Positions 50,755 to 60,936 of a stretch of 64,000 nt of DNA are shown one piece after another. Both the position numbers and the translations under genes were made by a program. How positions within the stretch are numbered: the stretch's first letter is position 1; every line of letters begins with the position of its first letter. The stretch lies in the NCBI GenBank assembly GCA_025210745.1, contig JAOARC010000037.1, forward strand, positions 248,001-312,000, read 5' to 3'. The notes under the pieces are model-generated. The model searched no databases. It saw nothing but the letters and a program-made list of their open reading frames with translations, and had not been told where the DNA came from. Source of the DNA: Bacteriovoracaceae bacterium. GTDB lineage: Bacteria; Bdellovibrionota; Bacteriovoracia; Bacteriovoracales; Bacteriovoracaceae.

Positions 50755-53700
50755 TACATATTCCTTCTGTACTTACCACCAACTTTATAAAGCTCTTTAG
50801 TAATTTGGCCTAAAGAACAATACCTAACAGCTTCTAATAAATGTTCGAAAATATTTTCATCATTAATAGCTGCTTTTGTAATATTAGCAAGAGCCTCTTT
50901 TCCTTTTTGTGCATCTCTATTTTGAAAATCTTTAAGCCTGTTAATTTGATCTTCTTTTTCTTCATAAGATGATCTTGATAACTCAATGTCTTGCTCTAAT
51001 TGAGCTTCTACATCTTTAGCTAAATATGTATTAACACCAATAATTGGAAACTCACCGCTATCTTTTAGTGTCTCATAATACAATGACTCTTCTTGAATCT
51101 TAGATCTTTGATACATAGATTCCATTGCTCCAAGAACTCCACCTTTATCCGAGATGTTTTCAAACTCAGCTAAAACAGCATCTTCAACAATTTCACAAAG
51201 CTCATTTACTATATAAGCTCCTTGCATTGGATTATCTGTTTTATTTAATCCAAACTCTCTATTAATGATCATTTGAATTGCCATTGCTCTTCTAACTGAT
51301 TCTTCAGTAGGAGTTGTAATCGCTTCATCATAAGCATTTGTGTGTAATGAATTACAATTATCACTTAATGCTAAGAATGCTTGAAGAGTAGTTCTAATAT
51401 CATTAAAGTCAATTTCTTGAGCGTGCAGAGATCTTCCAGATGTCTGAATATGGTACTTTAATTTTTGAGATTTAACATTAGCACCATACTTTTCTTTCAT
51501 AGCTACGGCCCATATCTTTCTTGCAACCCTTCCTATAACTGTATATTCAGGATCAAGACCATTACTGAAAAAGAAAGATAAATTACCAGCAAATTCATCA
51601 ATGCTTAAGCCTCTACTTAAGTAGTACTCAACGAACGTAAACCCATTAGCTAATGTAAAAGCAAGCTGACTAATAGGATTCGCTCCTGCTTCAGCAATAT
51701 GGTAACCACTAATTGAAACAGCATAATAGTTTTTAATATTATTTTTACAAAAGTACTCTTGAATATCTCCCATAAGTTTCATTGAAAACTCTAGAGAGAA
51801 GATACATGTATTTTGAGCTTGATCTTCTTTTAAAATATCAGCTTGTACAGTTCCACGAACCTGTCTCATAACTTCAATTTGTTTTTCTTTATTTTCCCTG
51901 TCATCTCCAGATAAAGCTCCTTCAATAGCAGTATTCATATACATTGCTAAAAGGATTGGTGCTGGACCATTAATTGTCATTGAAACTGATGTTGATGGAC
52001 TTAATAGATCAAAGCCAGCAAATAGATCTTTCATATCATCCAATGTAGCGATACTAACCCCAGCTTCTCCAATTTTTCCAAAGATATCAGGTCTATAATC
52101 AGGATCTTCTCCATATAGTGTCACTGAATCAAATGCTGTTGATAATCTTTTAGCTGGATCATCTTTAGATAGATAGTGAAACCTTTCATTTGTTCTTTTA
52201 GGTCCCCCTTCTCCAGCAAACATTCTTTTTGGATCTTCATCTTTTCTTTTAAAAGGAAAAATCCCTGTTGCATAAGGAAAGCTACCTGGCAGATTTTCAG
52301 ATCTTATAAAAGAGATCTTATCTGCCATATTATTAAACTTTGGAAAACCTACTCTAGAGATACTGCTATGGGATAAAGAAATGTATTTTGTATCAACATT
52401 AATATCTTTAGTTCTTACCGTATAAGTGAATTTTCCAGATTTTAATTGCTCTATAGATTTATCAAAACTCTCAATCTGATCAAAAGCTTCACTTCCGATC
52501 TTTTCTTTTAAATCATCTGCTATTTTTTTAAGTTCATTTTTAACTACATCTGTAGTTGCAAGTTTAATAGACTTTGTAACAGCATCATAGTTTTCTATTA
52601 AGTTCTTTTTATCTAAAGTTTCATCATTATAAGATTTAACCGTATCTGAAATTTGTCTTAAATACTGAATTTGTGATGCTGGGATAATAGCCTTCTTATT
52701 TTTTGAAGATTTATTTTTTGGAAAATCAATACTACTTGTATCAAAATCAAATTTACTTGCTATATCAAAAAACAGTGCATTAACACCTTCATCATTAAAC
52801 TTAGATGCCATTGTTCCATAAATTGGAAGATCTTCATCCTCTGGAGAACCAGGGTGCCCAGCAAATAATTTATGATTTCTTCTATATTGTTTTCTAATAT
52901 CTCTTAGTGAATCTTCACTTCTTGGCTTTTCAAACTTGTTTAAAACAATAAAGTCAGCTGACTCAATCATTTCAATTTTCTCTAATTGAGAAGCAGCTCC
53001 ATACTCAGGAGTCATAACATAGATACATTTATCTGCAATATTTGTTATCTCATCTGAGGCTTGGCCTATTCCAGATGTCTCAACGATAATAAGATCAAAA
53101 TCAGTAGACTTTAAAAACTTAACAACACTTTTAATTTGCGGAGAAAGTTCATTATTTGAATTTCTTGTAGCTAAAGATCTCACAAAAATATTTTTAAATC
53201 CAGCGCTTCCAAGACGAATTCTATCACCAAGTAAAGCTCCTTGAGTTTTTTTCTTTGTAGGATCAACTGATACTAAGGCAATCTTTTTATCAGGATAATA
53301 TCTATGAAATCTAAGTAAAGTTTCATCAATTAAAGAAGACTTTCCAGCTCCACCAGTTCCGGTAATACCTAATACAGGTGTCTTTTTTTCTGTTACATCA
53401 AAAGGAAGCTCTCCTTTATCTTCAATATGAGTAATAACTTTTGAAAGTTCAAGGTCTGTATAATTATCCTTAGATACAACTTCATACCCATCTAATGTCG
53501 AATAAGTTGCTCTTTTGATCATATCATCAATGATTCCTTCAAGACCTAGCTGCATTCCATCTTTTGGATGATAGATTTTAGTAATACCTGCTTTTTCAAG
53601 ATCGCTGATTTCTTTAAGAGTGATAACACCACCACCACCACCAAAAATTTTTACATGCTTAGCACCAGCTTCATCTAGCAACTCACGAACATATTTAAAA

Positions 53701-53909
53701 TATTCATTATGACCACCTTGATAAGAGCTAATTGCAACAGCGTGAGCATCTTCGCTAATAGCAGCTGATACAACTTCACCTGCAGACCTATTATGACCTA
53801 AATGAATAACTTCAACGCCTTTAGATTGTAAAAGTCTTCTCATAATATTGATTGAAACATCATGCCCGTCAAATAAACTTGCCGCAGTTACAAATCTTAA
53901 TTTACTCAT
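50754..53909 (-). CDS. icmF: Fused acyl-CoA mutase IcmF (B12-binding, GTPase, mutase)
   Basis: Adenosylcobalamin-dependent carbon-skeleton mutase, usually isobutyryl-CoA/n-butyryl-CoA. 1051 aa in the IcmF order: B12-binding domain about 1-145 with the cobalt-ligand motif DGHDVS (His16) and GGGGV near 90; MeaB-like GTPase chaperone with P-loop GTGGAGKS at 184-191; linker; mutase TIM barrel from about 530, with IFPFKRKDEDPKRMFAGEGG near 560-580 and ISGYHIAEAGANP near 735. The IFPFKR region fits IcmF rather than methylmalonyl-CoA mutase. The adenosyltransferase gene follows with overlap. Confidence 0.95.
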   Translation of the reverse strand: MSKLRFVTAASLFDGHDVSINIMRRLLQSKGVEVIHLGHNRSAGEVVSAAISEDAHAVAISSYQGGHNEYFKYVRELLDEAGAKHVKIFGGGGGVITLKEISDLEKAGITKIYHPKDGMQLGLEGIIDDMIKRATYSTLDGYEVVSKDNYTDLELSKVITHIEDKGELPFDVTEKKTPVLGITGTGGAGKSSLIDETLLRFHRYYPDKKIALVSVDPTKKKTQGALLGDRIRLGSAGFKNIFVRSLATRNSNNELSPQIKSVVKFLKSTDFDLIIVETSGIGQASDEITNIADKCIYVMTPEYGAASQLEKIEMIESADFIVLNKFEKPRSEDSLRDIRKQYRRNHKLFAGHPGSPEDEDLPIYGTMASKFNDEGVNALFFDIASKFDFDTSSIDFPKNKSSKNKKAIIPASQIQYLRQISDTVKSYNDETLDKKNLIENYDAVTKSIKLATTDVVKNELKKIADDLKEKIGSEAFDQIESFDKSIEQLKSGKFTYTVRTKDINVDTKYISLSHSSISRVGFPKFNNMADKISFIRSENLPGSFPYATGIFPFKRKDEDPKRMFAGEGGPKRTNERFHYLSKDDPAKRLSTAFDSVTLYGEDPDYRPDIFGKIGEAGVSIATLDDMKDLFAGFDLLSPSTSVSMTINGPAPILLAMYMNTAIEGALSGDDRENKEKQIEVMRQVRGTVQADILKEDQAQNTCIFSLEFSMKLMGDIQEYFCKNNIKNYYAVSISGYHIAEAGANPISQLAFTLANGFTFVEYYLSRGLSIDEFAGNLSFFFSNGLDPEYTVIGRVARKIWAVAMKEKYGANVKSQKLKYHIQTSGRSLHAQEIDFNDIRTTLQAFLALSDNCNSLHTNAYDEAITTPTEESVRRAMAIQMIINREFGLNKTDNPMQGAYIVNELCEIVEDAVLAEFENISDKGGVLGAMESMYQRSKIQEESLYYETLKDSGEFPIIGVNTYLAKDVEAQLEQDIELSRSSYEEKEDQINRLKDFQNRDAQKGKEALANITKAAINDENIFEHLLEAVRYCSLGQITKELYKVGGKYRRNM

Positions 53910-54048
53910 ATGTATCCTCTATAAAAATCTTTCAAATTTATAAATAGATGTATCATAAATAGCTTAAGATACCAATATTGCTAGACTTATATATAACTTA
54001 GATCCAAACGAGGCGCACCACACAAAAGAATTAAGCACCTCATAATAA

Positions 54049-54942
54049 TTAATATAAGACTAAACTGGCCTCAACACCAAAATGATCACTTAAAAAATAC
54101 TTTTCATCATTTGACTGCAAAGATAGTGCTTTATCAAAGACAATATTAGAGCTATGCACGCCAATAGAAAGCATATTTCCAGACCTTATAAAAACATAGT
54201 CAATTCTTTCTTTTGATTTATTAGCACCATCAATTGTTCCCCAAGGATTTAGATAAGAATTCCAAGTATAACCAGGAAGCTCACCATTTGCATAAGCCCA
54301 AACATCTTTAAAGCCTTCATTCTCAAAAAGTTCTATCATGTCATCATATTCGCTACTATTAGCGATTATATTTAAATCACCAAAAAGAATGACAGGCCTT
54401 TTGCCATCATTAACCTTTCTAATGAACTGCAAAAGAGTTTGAAGTTGTTTTAAGCGAACCTTTTTTCCCTTTTTAAAAGGCTCAGTATGAGTATTAAACA
54501 AATCTAACTCAAACGAATTATCTAGTTCAATTCTTGTATGCAATACACCTTTTGCCGACACACACTGAACATTTCTACAATGTTTAAACTTTTTAAATGA
54601 TGATTTTATGATCTTATATTTTGAAAGATTAAAAAGACCAGAATTTAAAAGAAGTGAAGAAGATTGATGCTTACTAAAGAATTTACTCTTTGCCTTATTT
54701 AAATAGTTCGTTGTTATATTTCTATGCTTAAGACTAAACATCTCTTGAAAAGCAATTACATCATATTTACGAGAATAAGTTCCTATTAACTTTGAGCGAA
54801 CCTTAGCTTCTTTTCTCAAAATGGGGATCATCCATGTATTTAAGCTGAGAACTTTAAGATGTATTGGACTTAAAATAGAACTGAATACCGCAAAAGGATA
54901 AAGAGTTATTAATATTAATCCAACGCTCATTACTTTTTTCAT
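54049..54942 (-). CDS. Secreted endonuclease/exonuclease/phosphatase-family protein, sphingomyelinase-like
   Basis: A 297-aa protein with a signal peptide (hydrophobic to about 20). The DNase I-like fold residues are all visible: Asn in LSLNTWM near 35, Glu in FQEMF near 66, His in NTHTEPF near 152, Asp/Asn in FGDLN near 190 and the C-terminal SDHFG near 286. The motif LSLNTWM and NTHTE resemble neutral sphingomyelinases/phospholipase C. An exported phosphodiesterase could attack lipids of other cells or prey, which is inference. It has 100-bp and 70-bp gaps on its sides. Confidence 0.8.
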   Translation of the reverse strand: MKKVMSVGLILITLYPFAVFSSILSPIHLKVLSLNTWMIPILRKEAKVRSKLIGTYSRKYDVIAFQEMFSLKHRNITTNYLNKAKSKFFSKHQSSSLLLNSGLFNLSKYKIIKSSFKKFKHCRNVQCVSAKGVLHTRIELDNSFELDLFNTHTEPFKKGKKVRLKQLQTLLQFIRKVNDGKRPVILFGDLNIIANSSEYDDMIELFENEGFKDVWAYANGELPGYTWNSYLNPWGTIDGANKSKERIDYVFIRSGNMLSIGVHSSNIVFDKALSLQSNDEKYFLSDHFGVEASLVLY

Positions 54943-55013
54943 TTTTTAATCATCCTTGACTTTAAAACAAATAAAAGCAATTTTATAAGTTTAAACCTAT
55001 ATAATCTAGATCT

Positions 55014-55499
55014 TTATTTTTTTAATTTTATTGATTGATAAAGATGATCAAGAATTAAAAGGCCAGCAGCAACAGAAATAGATGAATCGGCAACATTAAA
55101 AGTAGCAAAATGAGCTGAGCCTTGATAAAAGTCTAACATATCAACAACGTAATCCAGTCTAAATCTATCAATTAAATTACCAACTGCACCACCAAATATT
55201 AATGTATACCCAATATTAATTATACTTGTATTTTTTTTATGATTAATTATTCCCCAAATTAACCAAATACAAGCAATCACAGGAATAATTCTTAATACAA
55301 GAACTCTTAACCATTCATGAGTATAGCCAAACATTCCAAAAGCAGCACCAGAATTTCTTACATACGTTAAATTGAATAATCCATCAATCACTTTATAAGA
55401 TTCACCCAAATAAAAGTGAGTATCTATATACCACTTAGACCATTGATCTAATACAATAATAAACAGTGCTAGCAAAAAGAATAAGAACGCTTTTTTCAT
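55014..55499 (-). CDS. lspA: Lipoprotein signal peptidase (signal peptidase II)
   Basis: Aspartic membrane protease that cleaves prolipoproteins. 161 aa, four transmembrane helices. The conserved blocks NSGAAFGMF near 53-61, GNLIDRFRLDYVVDMLDF near 114-131 and FATFNVADSSI near 139-149 contain both catalytic Asp. The start codon abuts the stop of the NtrC-type regulator gene. Confidence 0.97.
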   Translation of the reverse strand: MKKAFLFFLLALFIIVLDQWSKWYIDTHFYLGESYKVIDGLFNLTYVRNSGAAFGMFGYTHEWLRVLVLRIIPVIACIWLIWGIINHKKNTSIINIGYTLIFGGAVGNLIDRFRLDYVVDMLDFYQGSAHFATFNVADSSISVAAGLLILDHLYQSIKLKK

Positions 55500-56987
55500 C
55501 TAGTAATAATCCTTAGGATTAAGTTCATACTTTTCAATTTTTCTTAATAAAGTTTTCTTTGGTATATTAGCATTAAGAGCTGTTTGATTAATTTTCCCTT
55601 TATGCAACATCAAAGCCTGTCTAATAAACTCTGCTTCAAACATATCTTTAGCAGCTTGAAAATCTAGCTTTATCTGTCCATTCTCACTCGATGCAAAAGT
55701 AAACTTATATTGCTCAGTAACCTCACTTGAAGTTTCGCTATCTAAAACAGAGTTTTGAATGCCTTTAAAGTCAATCACAGCATCTTCTTTTTCTTCTTGT
55801 AATACTTGCGCCCCCTCTTCAAGCATTTTCATTGGAAGGGATGACTTTGTTAAAAAGTCCGAAGATTCCATTATAAAACAATGTTCAATTGTATTTCTAA
55901 GCTCTCTGATATTTCCTGGCCATGCATAATTTTTTAAAACATCCATTGCATCTGGCTTAACACCTTTTACATCCAAAGAATGAACATTATTAAAATATGC
56001 AAGATAATAATTAATTAAATGAGGTATATCAGATTTTCTCTCTCTTAGAGGGGGAAGATAAACAGGAAGAACATTTAATCTATAAAACAAATCTTCTCTG
56101 AAAGATCCATCTTTTATCATTTGCTCAAAAGGCTTATGTGAAGCAGCTATAATTCGAACATCTGCAGTAATCTCTCTATTAGAGCCAACTGGTGTAAATT
56201 TCTTTTCCTGTAATACCCTTAATAACTTCACCTGCATCTGCGCGGAAATATCACCAATTTCATCTAAAAATAATGTTCCACCTTCTGCATATTGAAATTT
56301 ACCAATTTTTCTAGAATCAGCTCCAGTAAAAGCACCTTTTTCATGTCCAAATAATTCAGACTCAATTAAGTTCTCTGCAATTGCACCACAATTTACAGCA
56401 ACAAACTTATTATCCTTTCGAGGGCCATTAAAGTGAATTGCTTTTGCAACCAACTCTTTACCTGTACCTGACTCACCTCTAATAAGTACCGGTGTACTTA
56501 CTTGAGCAAGTTTTGAGATAACATTGAAAACTTTTTTCATTGAGTTAGATTCACCAACAAACTTATCATCCTGGTTATCACCCAAAGATAAAGTTGGAGC
56601 TGAAAAAGCAGTTGTCTCAACCATGGACCTTGCTTTTAATGCTCTTTTAATTAAAGAAACTAAGTTCTCAGAAGAAATTGGCTTTTCAAGATAGTTATAA
56701 GCGCCTTCTTTTACAGCTTTTACTGCATCACTTACATTTGAATAAGCTGTTAATATTAAAACTATTATTGATGGATCATGTTTTTTAATTTCAGTTAATG
56801 CTTCAATACCATCCATTTCTGGCATATTCACATCCATGACAACAAGGTCATATTTTTCTCTATAAACAGCTCCAACAGCTTCTTTTCCATTATCTGCAAC
56901 GTCAACATTGAAGTGATGAAACTCTAATGCCTGTTTTACCGATTGCTGTAAAACTTTATCATCATCAACAACTAAAACCTTCTGCAT
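55500..56987 (-). CDS. NtrC-family sigma-54-dependent response regulator
   Basis: A 495-aa protein with receiver domain (D52 in VVMDVNMPEMDG, K in NYLEKPI), sigma-54 AAA+ domain with Walker A GESGTGKE near 173-180, GAFTGAD loop near 221-227 that contacts sigma-54, and a C-terminal Fis-type helix-turn-helix ending NIPKKTLLRKIEKYELN. Located 8 bp after the CHASE2 kinase gene, its likely partner, and directly before lspA. Targets unknown. Confidence 0.95.
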   Translation of the reverse strand: MQKVLVVDDDKVLQQSVKQALEFHHFNVDVADNGKEAVGAVYREKYDLVVMDVNMPEMDGIEALTEIKKHDPSIIVLILTAYSNVSDAVKAVKEGAYNYLEKPISSENLVSLIKRALKARSMVETTAFSAPTLSLGDNQDDKFVGESNSMKKVFNVISKLAQVSTPVLIRGESGTGKELVAKAIHFNGPRKDNKFVAVNCGAIAENLIESELFGHEKGAFTGADSRKIGKFQYAEGGTLFLDEIGDISAQMQVKLLRVLQEKKFTPVGSNREITADVRIIAASHKPFEQMIKDGSFREDLFYRLNVLPVYLPPLRERKSDIPHLINYYLAYFNNVHSLDVKGVKPDAMDVLKNYAWPGNIRELRNTIEHCFIMESSDFLTKSSLPMKMLEEGAQVLQEEKEDAVIDFKGIQNSVLDSETSSEVTEQYKFTFASSENGQIKLDFQAAKDMFEAEFIRQALMLHKGKINQTALNANIPKKTLLRKIEKYELNPKDYY

Positions 56988-56995
56988 GATATCTC

Positions 56996-58876
56996 CTATT
57001 TATTAATTAATTTTATTAAAAATGTTGTTCCCACACCTACTTGTGATGAAACCTCTATTTCACCTTTATGTAATTCTACAAAGTATTTTACCAAATAAAG
57101 TCCTAGCCCAGAACCTTTAATTTGATGATTTTCATCATTTTTTACTCGATAAAATTTCTCAAAAATATTCTCCAAGTCATCGGATTTAATTCCTTTTCCA
57201 TTATCTTTAATTTCAACATAGACCCATTTTTCATCATCCCAAGATTTGATAAAAATCTCTTTATCTTCACCCGCATATTTAATTGCATTACCAACAAGGT
57301 TTCCAATAACTCTGTTGATAAGTACAACATCTAATTGAATAGGATACAAAGGTTCTAAATCCTTATGAATTTTCATCCTTTTAGCATTTGCTTCAAATCT
57401 TAAAGTGTTAATAGTTGACTCAATTAATGGGTTTATGTCTTTTGACTCCATACGAAGGTCAAAGTTTTGTGACTCAATTTTTGTTAAGTCTAAAATTGAA
57501 CTAATAAAGTTATTTAACTCCTTAGTAGACTGTATTACATTATCTAGTAAATTTTCTTGATCCTTATTATTCGTATACTGAGAGCGTAATATATCTGCAA
57601 TTCCTGCTATTTTTGCAACAGGTGTTTTAAGATCATGGCTCATAAGTGAAATAAAGTTTTGTTTAAGTTTATCAACTTTTTTTAATACTTTAGTCTCCTC
57701 TTCAATTGCATAACGACTTTGATACTCCCCAATTGCTCGAAAAGGAACCCATATATAATAAACAACAAAAACACTTAAAATTATATGAGATAAATTAACC
57801 AAAACCCCTATCGTTGTAAACATCAAATAAGCAACAACAAACATAATAACCATAAGACCCATCGTTATCAAAAGTCCCTTTGTTGGTTGAACTCTCGATA
57901 TAATGAGAGATAAAAAAGCAGCAATAAGGACAGCTATAATATCAGTAACCCATGCAGGGACTTGATATAAAGTTTTTCCTTTAATAAGACTATCAATTAT
58001 TTGAATATGAACATTTAATTTTGGAGCCTTTTTTAAATCTTTTCCAAAAGGTGTATTAGTAAAATCATTAGTATTCGAAAAATACTTTGAACCAATAAGA
58101 ACTAATTTATTTTTGAAAAAACCTCGAGGATAATTTCCAACAACAACTCTATGAAATGGTATTAATTTTATCTTATCTACTGAGTTAGGATTGCTACCAT
58201 ATCTAAAAAGTGAGAAGATTGCATCTGCTTCATTATTATAATAAGCCCCACGAAAAGAAGTTGCTTCACTTCTATCTTTTCCCATTCTGGCTCTTAACTT
58301 ATTTGCCATCCAAAGATGAAATGAGTCTTCTCCGGAAAAATTTAAAATTGCTCTTCTTGTAACTTCATCTTTTGCAAATACATTTCCATCTTTATTTATA
58401 AGAGCTAACGAATAACCTAAATCAGATAATCCATCAGGAGGAAGTTGTTCTCCCCAAGCATCTTTATTTGTTCCAAATCTAAAAACACCACCCTCTAGTT
58501 TAAAGGTATCTATTTTATCTCTAAATCTTTTTAAATAGTTTTTTTCATTATCATTATTCGTTTCTAACATTGGAATTAAATAACCAATTGCCCCTGGCTT
58601 ATCAGCAACTATTTTTTCTATAAACCTATAATGTGTTGCACTTGTATAAGGATAAACCTCTCCTAAGAACTGATCACTTTCTTCATCCATGTATACGATA
58701 ACAGCTTCGGTGTCTGTCTTGTTTAAAATATCTGCTCTAGACCAAAGATCATAAAAAATGGCGTCTAGTGAATAAAAAGAATACTGAATAAGTATTAATA
58801 TAAATATAATTGTAAAGAATAAAGGGTATAAATTATTATATTCAATATTTTGAATTTTATCTCGAAGCCTTTTCAT
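56996..58876 (-). CDS. CHASE2-domain sensor histidine kinase
   Basis: A 626-aa membrane kinase. N-terminal transmembrane helix (about 17-37), a periplasmic CHASE2 sensor (about 40-300: ALFYDLW-like start IFYDLWSRADIL, then VVVGNYPRGFFKNKLVLIG), three transmembrane helices about 310-385, HisKA with SHDLKTPVAKI near 413-423, and the ATPase domain with NLVGNAIKYA near 528-537, DNGKGIKSDDLENIFEKF and GSGLGLYLVK. It overlaps the upstream membrane-protein gene by 4 bp and precedes the NtrC-type regulator by 8 bp. Confidence 0.93.
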   Translation of the reverse strand: MKRLRDKIQNIEYNNLYPLFFTIIFILILIQYSFYSLDAIFYDLWSRADILNKTDTEAVIVYMDEESDQFLGEVYPYTSATHYRFIEKIVADKPGAIGYLIPMLETNNDNEKNYLKRFRDKIDTFKLEGGVFRFGTNKDAWGEQLPPDGLSDLGYSLALINKDGNVFAKDEVTRRAILNFSGEDSFHLWMANKLRARMGKDRSEATSFRGAYYNNEADAIFSLFRYGSNPNSVDKIKLIPFHRVVVGNYPRGFFKNKLVLIGSKYFSNTNDFTNTPFGKDLKKAPKLNVHIQIIDSLIKGKTLYQVPAWVTDIIAVLIAAFLSLIISRVQPTKGLLITMGLMVIMFVVAYLMFTTIGVLVNLSHIILSVFVVYYIWVPFRAIGEYQSRYAIEEETKVLKKVDKLKQNFISLMSHDLKTPVAKIAGIADILRSQYTNNKDQENLLDNVIQSTKELNNFISSILDLTKIESQNFDLRMESKDINPLIESTINTLRFEANAKRMKIHKDLEPLYPIQLDVVLINRVIGNLVGNAIKYAGEDKEIFIKSWDDEKWVYVEIKDNGKGIKSDDLENIFEKFYRVKNDENHQIKGSGLGLYLVKYFVELHKGEIEVSSQVGVGTTFLIKLINK

Positions 58877-59601
58877 TTGTCTTCCAACCTTATTTTAAAC
58901 AAAATACTATTTTGAATTAAGCTTCTTAAAATATGACTACTTTCTTTTGCATAATCTAAATTTGTAATCCAATATCTTTTTTCCTTCTTAGACCTTTTCA
59001 CATATTGAACTGAAGGCTCAACAGTTATTTTATTTTCTGAAACAAAAAATTTTAAAAAAGTAGATACTGAAGGCCAAAAAATAACATATAAGCTATTTAA
59101 TATAAGAAGATTTGAATCATTCACAAAAAAAGAAACCTTATTTAAAAATTTTATAAACAATAATCTAAAGCACAGAAAATAGGTACTGATTACACTTAAA
59201 GAAGTTGAAAAAAGAAAAGCACTTTTAAAATACTCCTTCAGTTTTTTTTCTGAATTATTTTCTAATATACCACTACTTACAACAATTACTTTTCCTCTCA
59301 TATCCTTAAGAACAAGAATTATATCTCGTTTGGAATCAAAACTATAAATATAAGGCATTTGCATTTGCGACCAATAGGCATTGTTCTGTAGTGTTTGAAA
59401 AACACCTTCGTACTCAAAAGGCTTAACTCTATTAGCTTTTAATATAAATAAACATAGAAAGTTCTGAAGATAAAATGGTACAAAAGCTATTAATAGTAAG
59501 AAAAATAAAATAATACCAGGTTGGCCCTCTACTAAATAACTTAGAAGGAGTACTACAAAAACTAACAAGGCCATAAATAAAAACAATCTAGCGCTGCGCA
59601 A
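58873..59601 (-). CDS. Membrane protein, possibly a degenerate M48 peptidase
   Basis: A 242-aa protein with two N-terminal transmembrane helices (about 4-22 and 28-54) and two or three later ones. The segment MPYIYSFDSKRD..ILVLKDMRGKVIVVSSGIL near 82-114 recalls HtpX/M48 proteases, where a similar strand pair and SGLL precede the zinc site. At the expected site this protein has EYFKSAF instead of HExxH, so it would be inactive. It overlaps the CHASE2 kinase by 4 bp and could modulate it. Family guess is weak. Confidence 0.5.
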   Translation of the reverse strand: MRSARLFLFMALLVFVVLLLSYLVEGQPGIILFFLLLIAFVPFYLQNFLCLFILKANRVKPFEYEGVFQTLQNNAYWSQMQMPYIYSFDSKRDIILVLKDMRGKVIVVSSGILENNSEKKLKEYFKSAFLFSTSLSVISTYFLCFRLLFIKFLNKVSFFVNDSNLLILNSLYVIFWPSVSTFLKFFVSENKITVEPSVQYVKRSKKEKRYWITNLDYAKESSHILRSLIQNSILFKIRLEDK

Positions 59602-59786
59602 AACAAAAATCTCCTAATATCAGTAGCTTAGAATATTTTAAATGAAATACTTAAATATAGCTACAAACAAGCTTTATTTGCCCCCTTTCTTTATTACATG
59701 AATAACACCTTCAGTCTCGACTTTTATGACGTTTGAAGATATATACAGCTCGTCATTAATGTAGATTGTTTACAAGGACTACTTGT

Positions 59787-60041
59787 ATGAGTGAGATTGA
59801 TTCTAAAGAGTTAGAGTACTTAAGATCTCTGATAAAAGAAAAGTCCAATAAAAGTAATAATAACCAAAAGCAGCTTATATGTGAGTGCTGTGTGGTTAGT
59901 AAGCAAGATCTTTATGACTATTATAAGAGGAATGGAAATTTAAACCTCGCTCAAGTCAAGTCTCAAATGGGTCTTGGATCAGGGTGTGGATCTTGTATTC
60001 CTAGATTTTATAAGATTAAAAAAGAGTTAACTGACCTATAA
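59787..60041 (+). CDS. BFD-like [2Fe-2S] protein
   Basis: 84 aa from the ATG at 59787, with AAGGA 8 bp before. It has the bacterioferritin-associated ferredoxin pattern: CECCVVSK near 34-41 and GSGCGSCIP near 66-74, four cysteines for a 2Fe-2S cluster. A charged N-terminal helix precedes the domain. Role may be iron mobilisation or electron transfer. Its neighbour 14 bp downstream is the endonuclease IV-like gene. Confidence 0.85.
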   Translation: MSEIDSKELEYLRSLIKEKSNKSNNNQKQLICECCVVSKQDLYDYYKRNGNLNLAQVKSQMGLGSGCGSCIPRFYKIKKELTDL

Positions 60042-60055
60042 ATAAAGGGAGTGCT

Positions 60056-60892
60056 ATGTCATTTGATAGATTATTATTTGGAACTGCTGGAGTACCTAAT
60101 TGTACCGTTAAGAAAAACAATCCTGTTGAAGGTGTTCAAAAAATTCATGAACTAAGCCTTGATTGTATGCAACTGGAGTTTGCCCATGGAGTAAGGATGA
60201 AGGATGAAGTTTCTTCAGCTCTAAGAAAAGTTTCTTATGAATTAAATATCCCATTAACTTCACATGGCCCATACTACATAAATCTTAATGCCAGAGAACA
60301 AGATAAAATTGACTCATCAGTAGAAAGAATTATTCAAACAGCAAAGATCTCGGATCTTTGCGGAGCTGAATCTATGACTTTTCACGCAGCTTTCTACATG
60401 AAAGACTCTCCATATGATGTATTTGACTTAGTTGAAAAATCAATGAATGTTATTGAAGAAAGACTAGGTAGACTTGATATTGAAATAGAATTGAGGCCAG
60501 AACTTACTGGAAAAACATCTCAATTTGGTTCTCTAGAAGAACTTGTTTCTCTAACTAAAAATGTTTCAAGTGTTAAACCTTGTATGGATTTTTCTCACCT
60601 TTTTGCTAGAACTGGAAAGTATAATACTTATGAAGAAATGATGGAAGTATTAAACCATCTTGAAGACCAACTAGGAAAAGATGCTCTAGACAATATGCAT
60701 ATACATGTTTCTGGAATAAGCTCAAATTCTAAAGGGGATTTAAAACATTTAAATCTTGAAAGCTCAAAGTTCAATTGGCAAGATATGCTAAAAGCTCTTA
60801 AAGATAAAAACTGTAAAGGCTATGTAATATGTAACTCGCCAAACTTAGAACAAGATGCCTTAATGATGAAAAACTACTATATGGCGATATAA
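60056..60892 (+). CDS. nfo: Endonuclease IV-like TIM-barrel protein
   Basis: A 278-aa protein of the AP endonuclease family 2 / xylose isomerase-like barrels. Metal-ligand candidates follow strand ends: LTSHGPYYINL near 72-82, MTFHAAFY near 106-113, IELRPE near 143-148, CMDFSHLFAR near 174-183 and HIHVSG near 220. These match the His/Glu/Asp trinuclear site of Nfo, so DNA repair at abasic sites is likely. The endonuclease IV assignment is better than a sugar isomerase but not certain. Confidence 0.75.
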   Translation: MSFDRLLFGTAGVPNCTVKKNNPVEGVQKIHELSLDCMQLEFAHGVRMKDEVSSALRKVSYELNIPLTSHGPYYINLNAREQDKIDSSVERIIQTAKISDLCGAESMTFHAAFYMKDSPYDVFDLVEKSMNVIEERLGRLDIEIELRPELTGKTSQFGSLEELVSLTKNVSSVKPCMDFSHLFARTGKYNTYEEMMEVLNHLEDQLGKDALDNMHIHVSGISSNSKGDLKHLNLESSKFNWQDMLKALKDKNCKGYVICNSPNLEQDALMMKNYYMAI

Positions 60893-60902
60893 GTCGAATA
60901 AA

Positions 60903-60936
60903 AAAAAAGCCTCTTAAATATCTAAGAGGCTTTTTT
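60903..60936. terminator. Bidirectional terminator
   Basis: A 10-bp stem AAGCCTCTTA/TAAGAGGCTT (60907-60916 with 60923-60932) with A and T runs on both sides, between convergent genes. The stop of the minus-strand gene lies within the T run. Confidence 0.92.

Noticed and set aside
53910..54048. Cobalamin riboswitch upstream of icmF
   Set aside because: The 139-bp gap shows no B12-box-like conserved sequence or the needed multi-arm structure.
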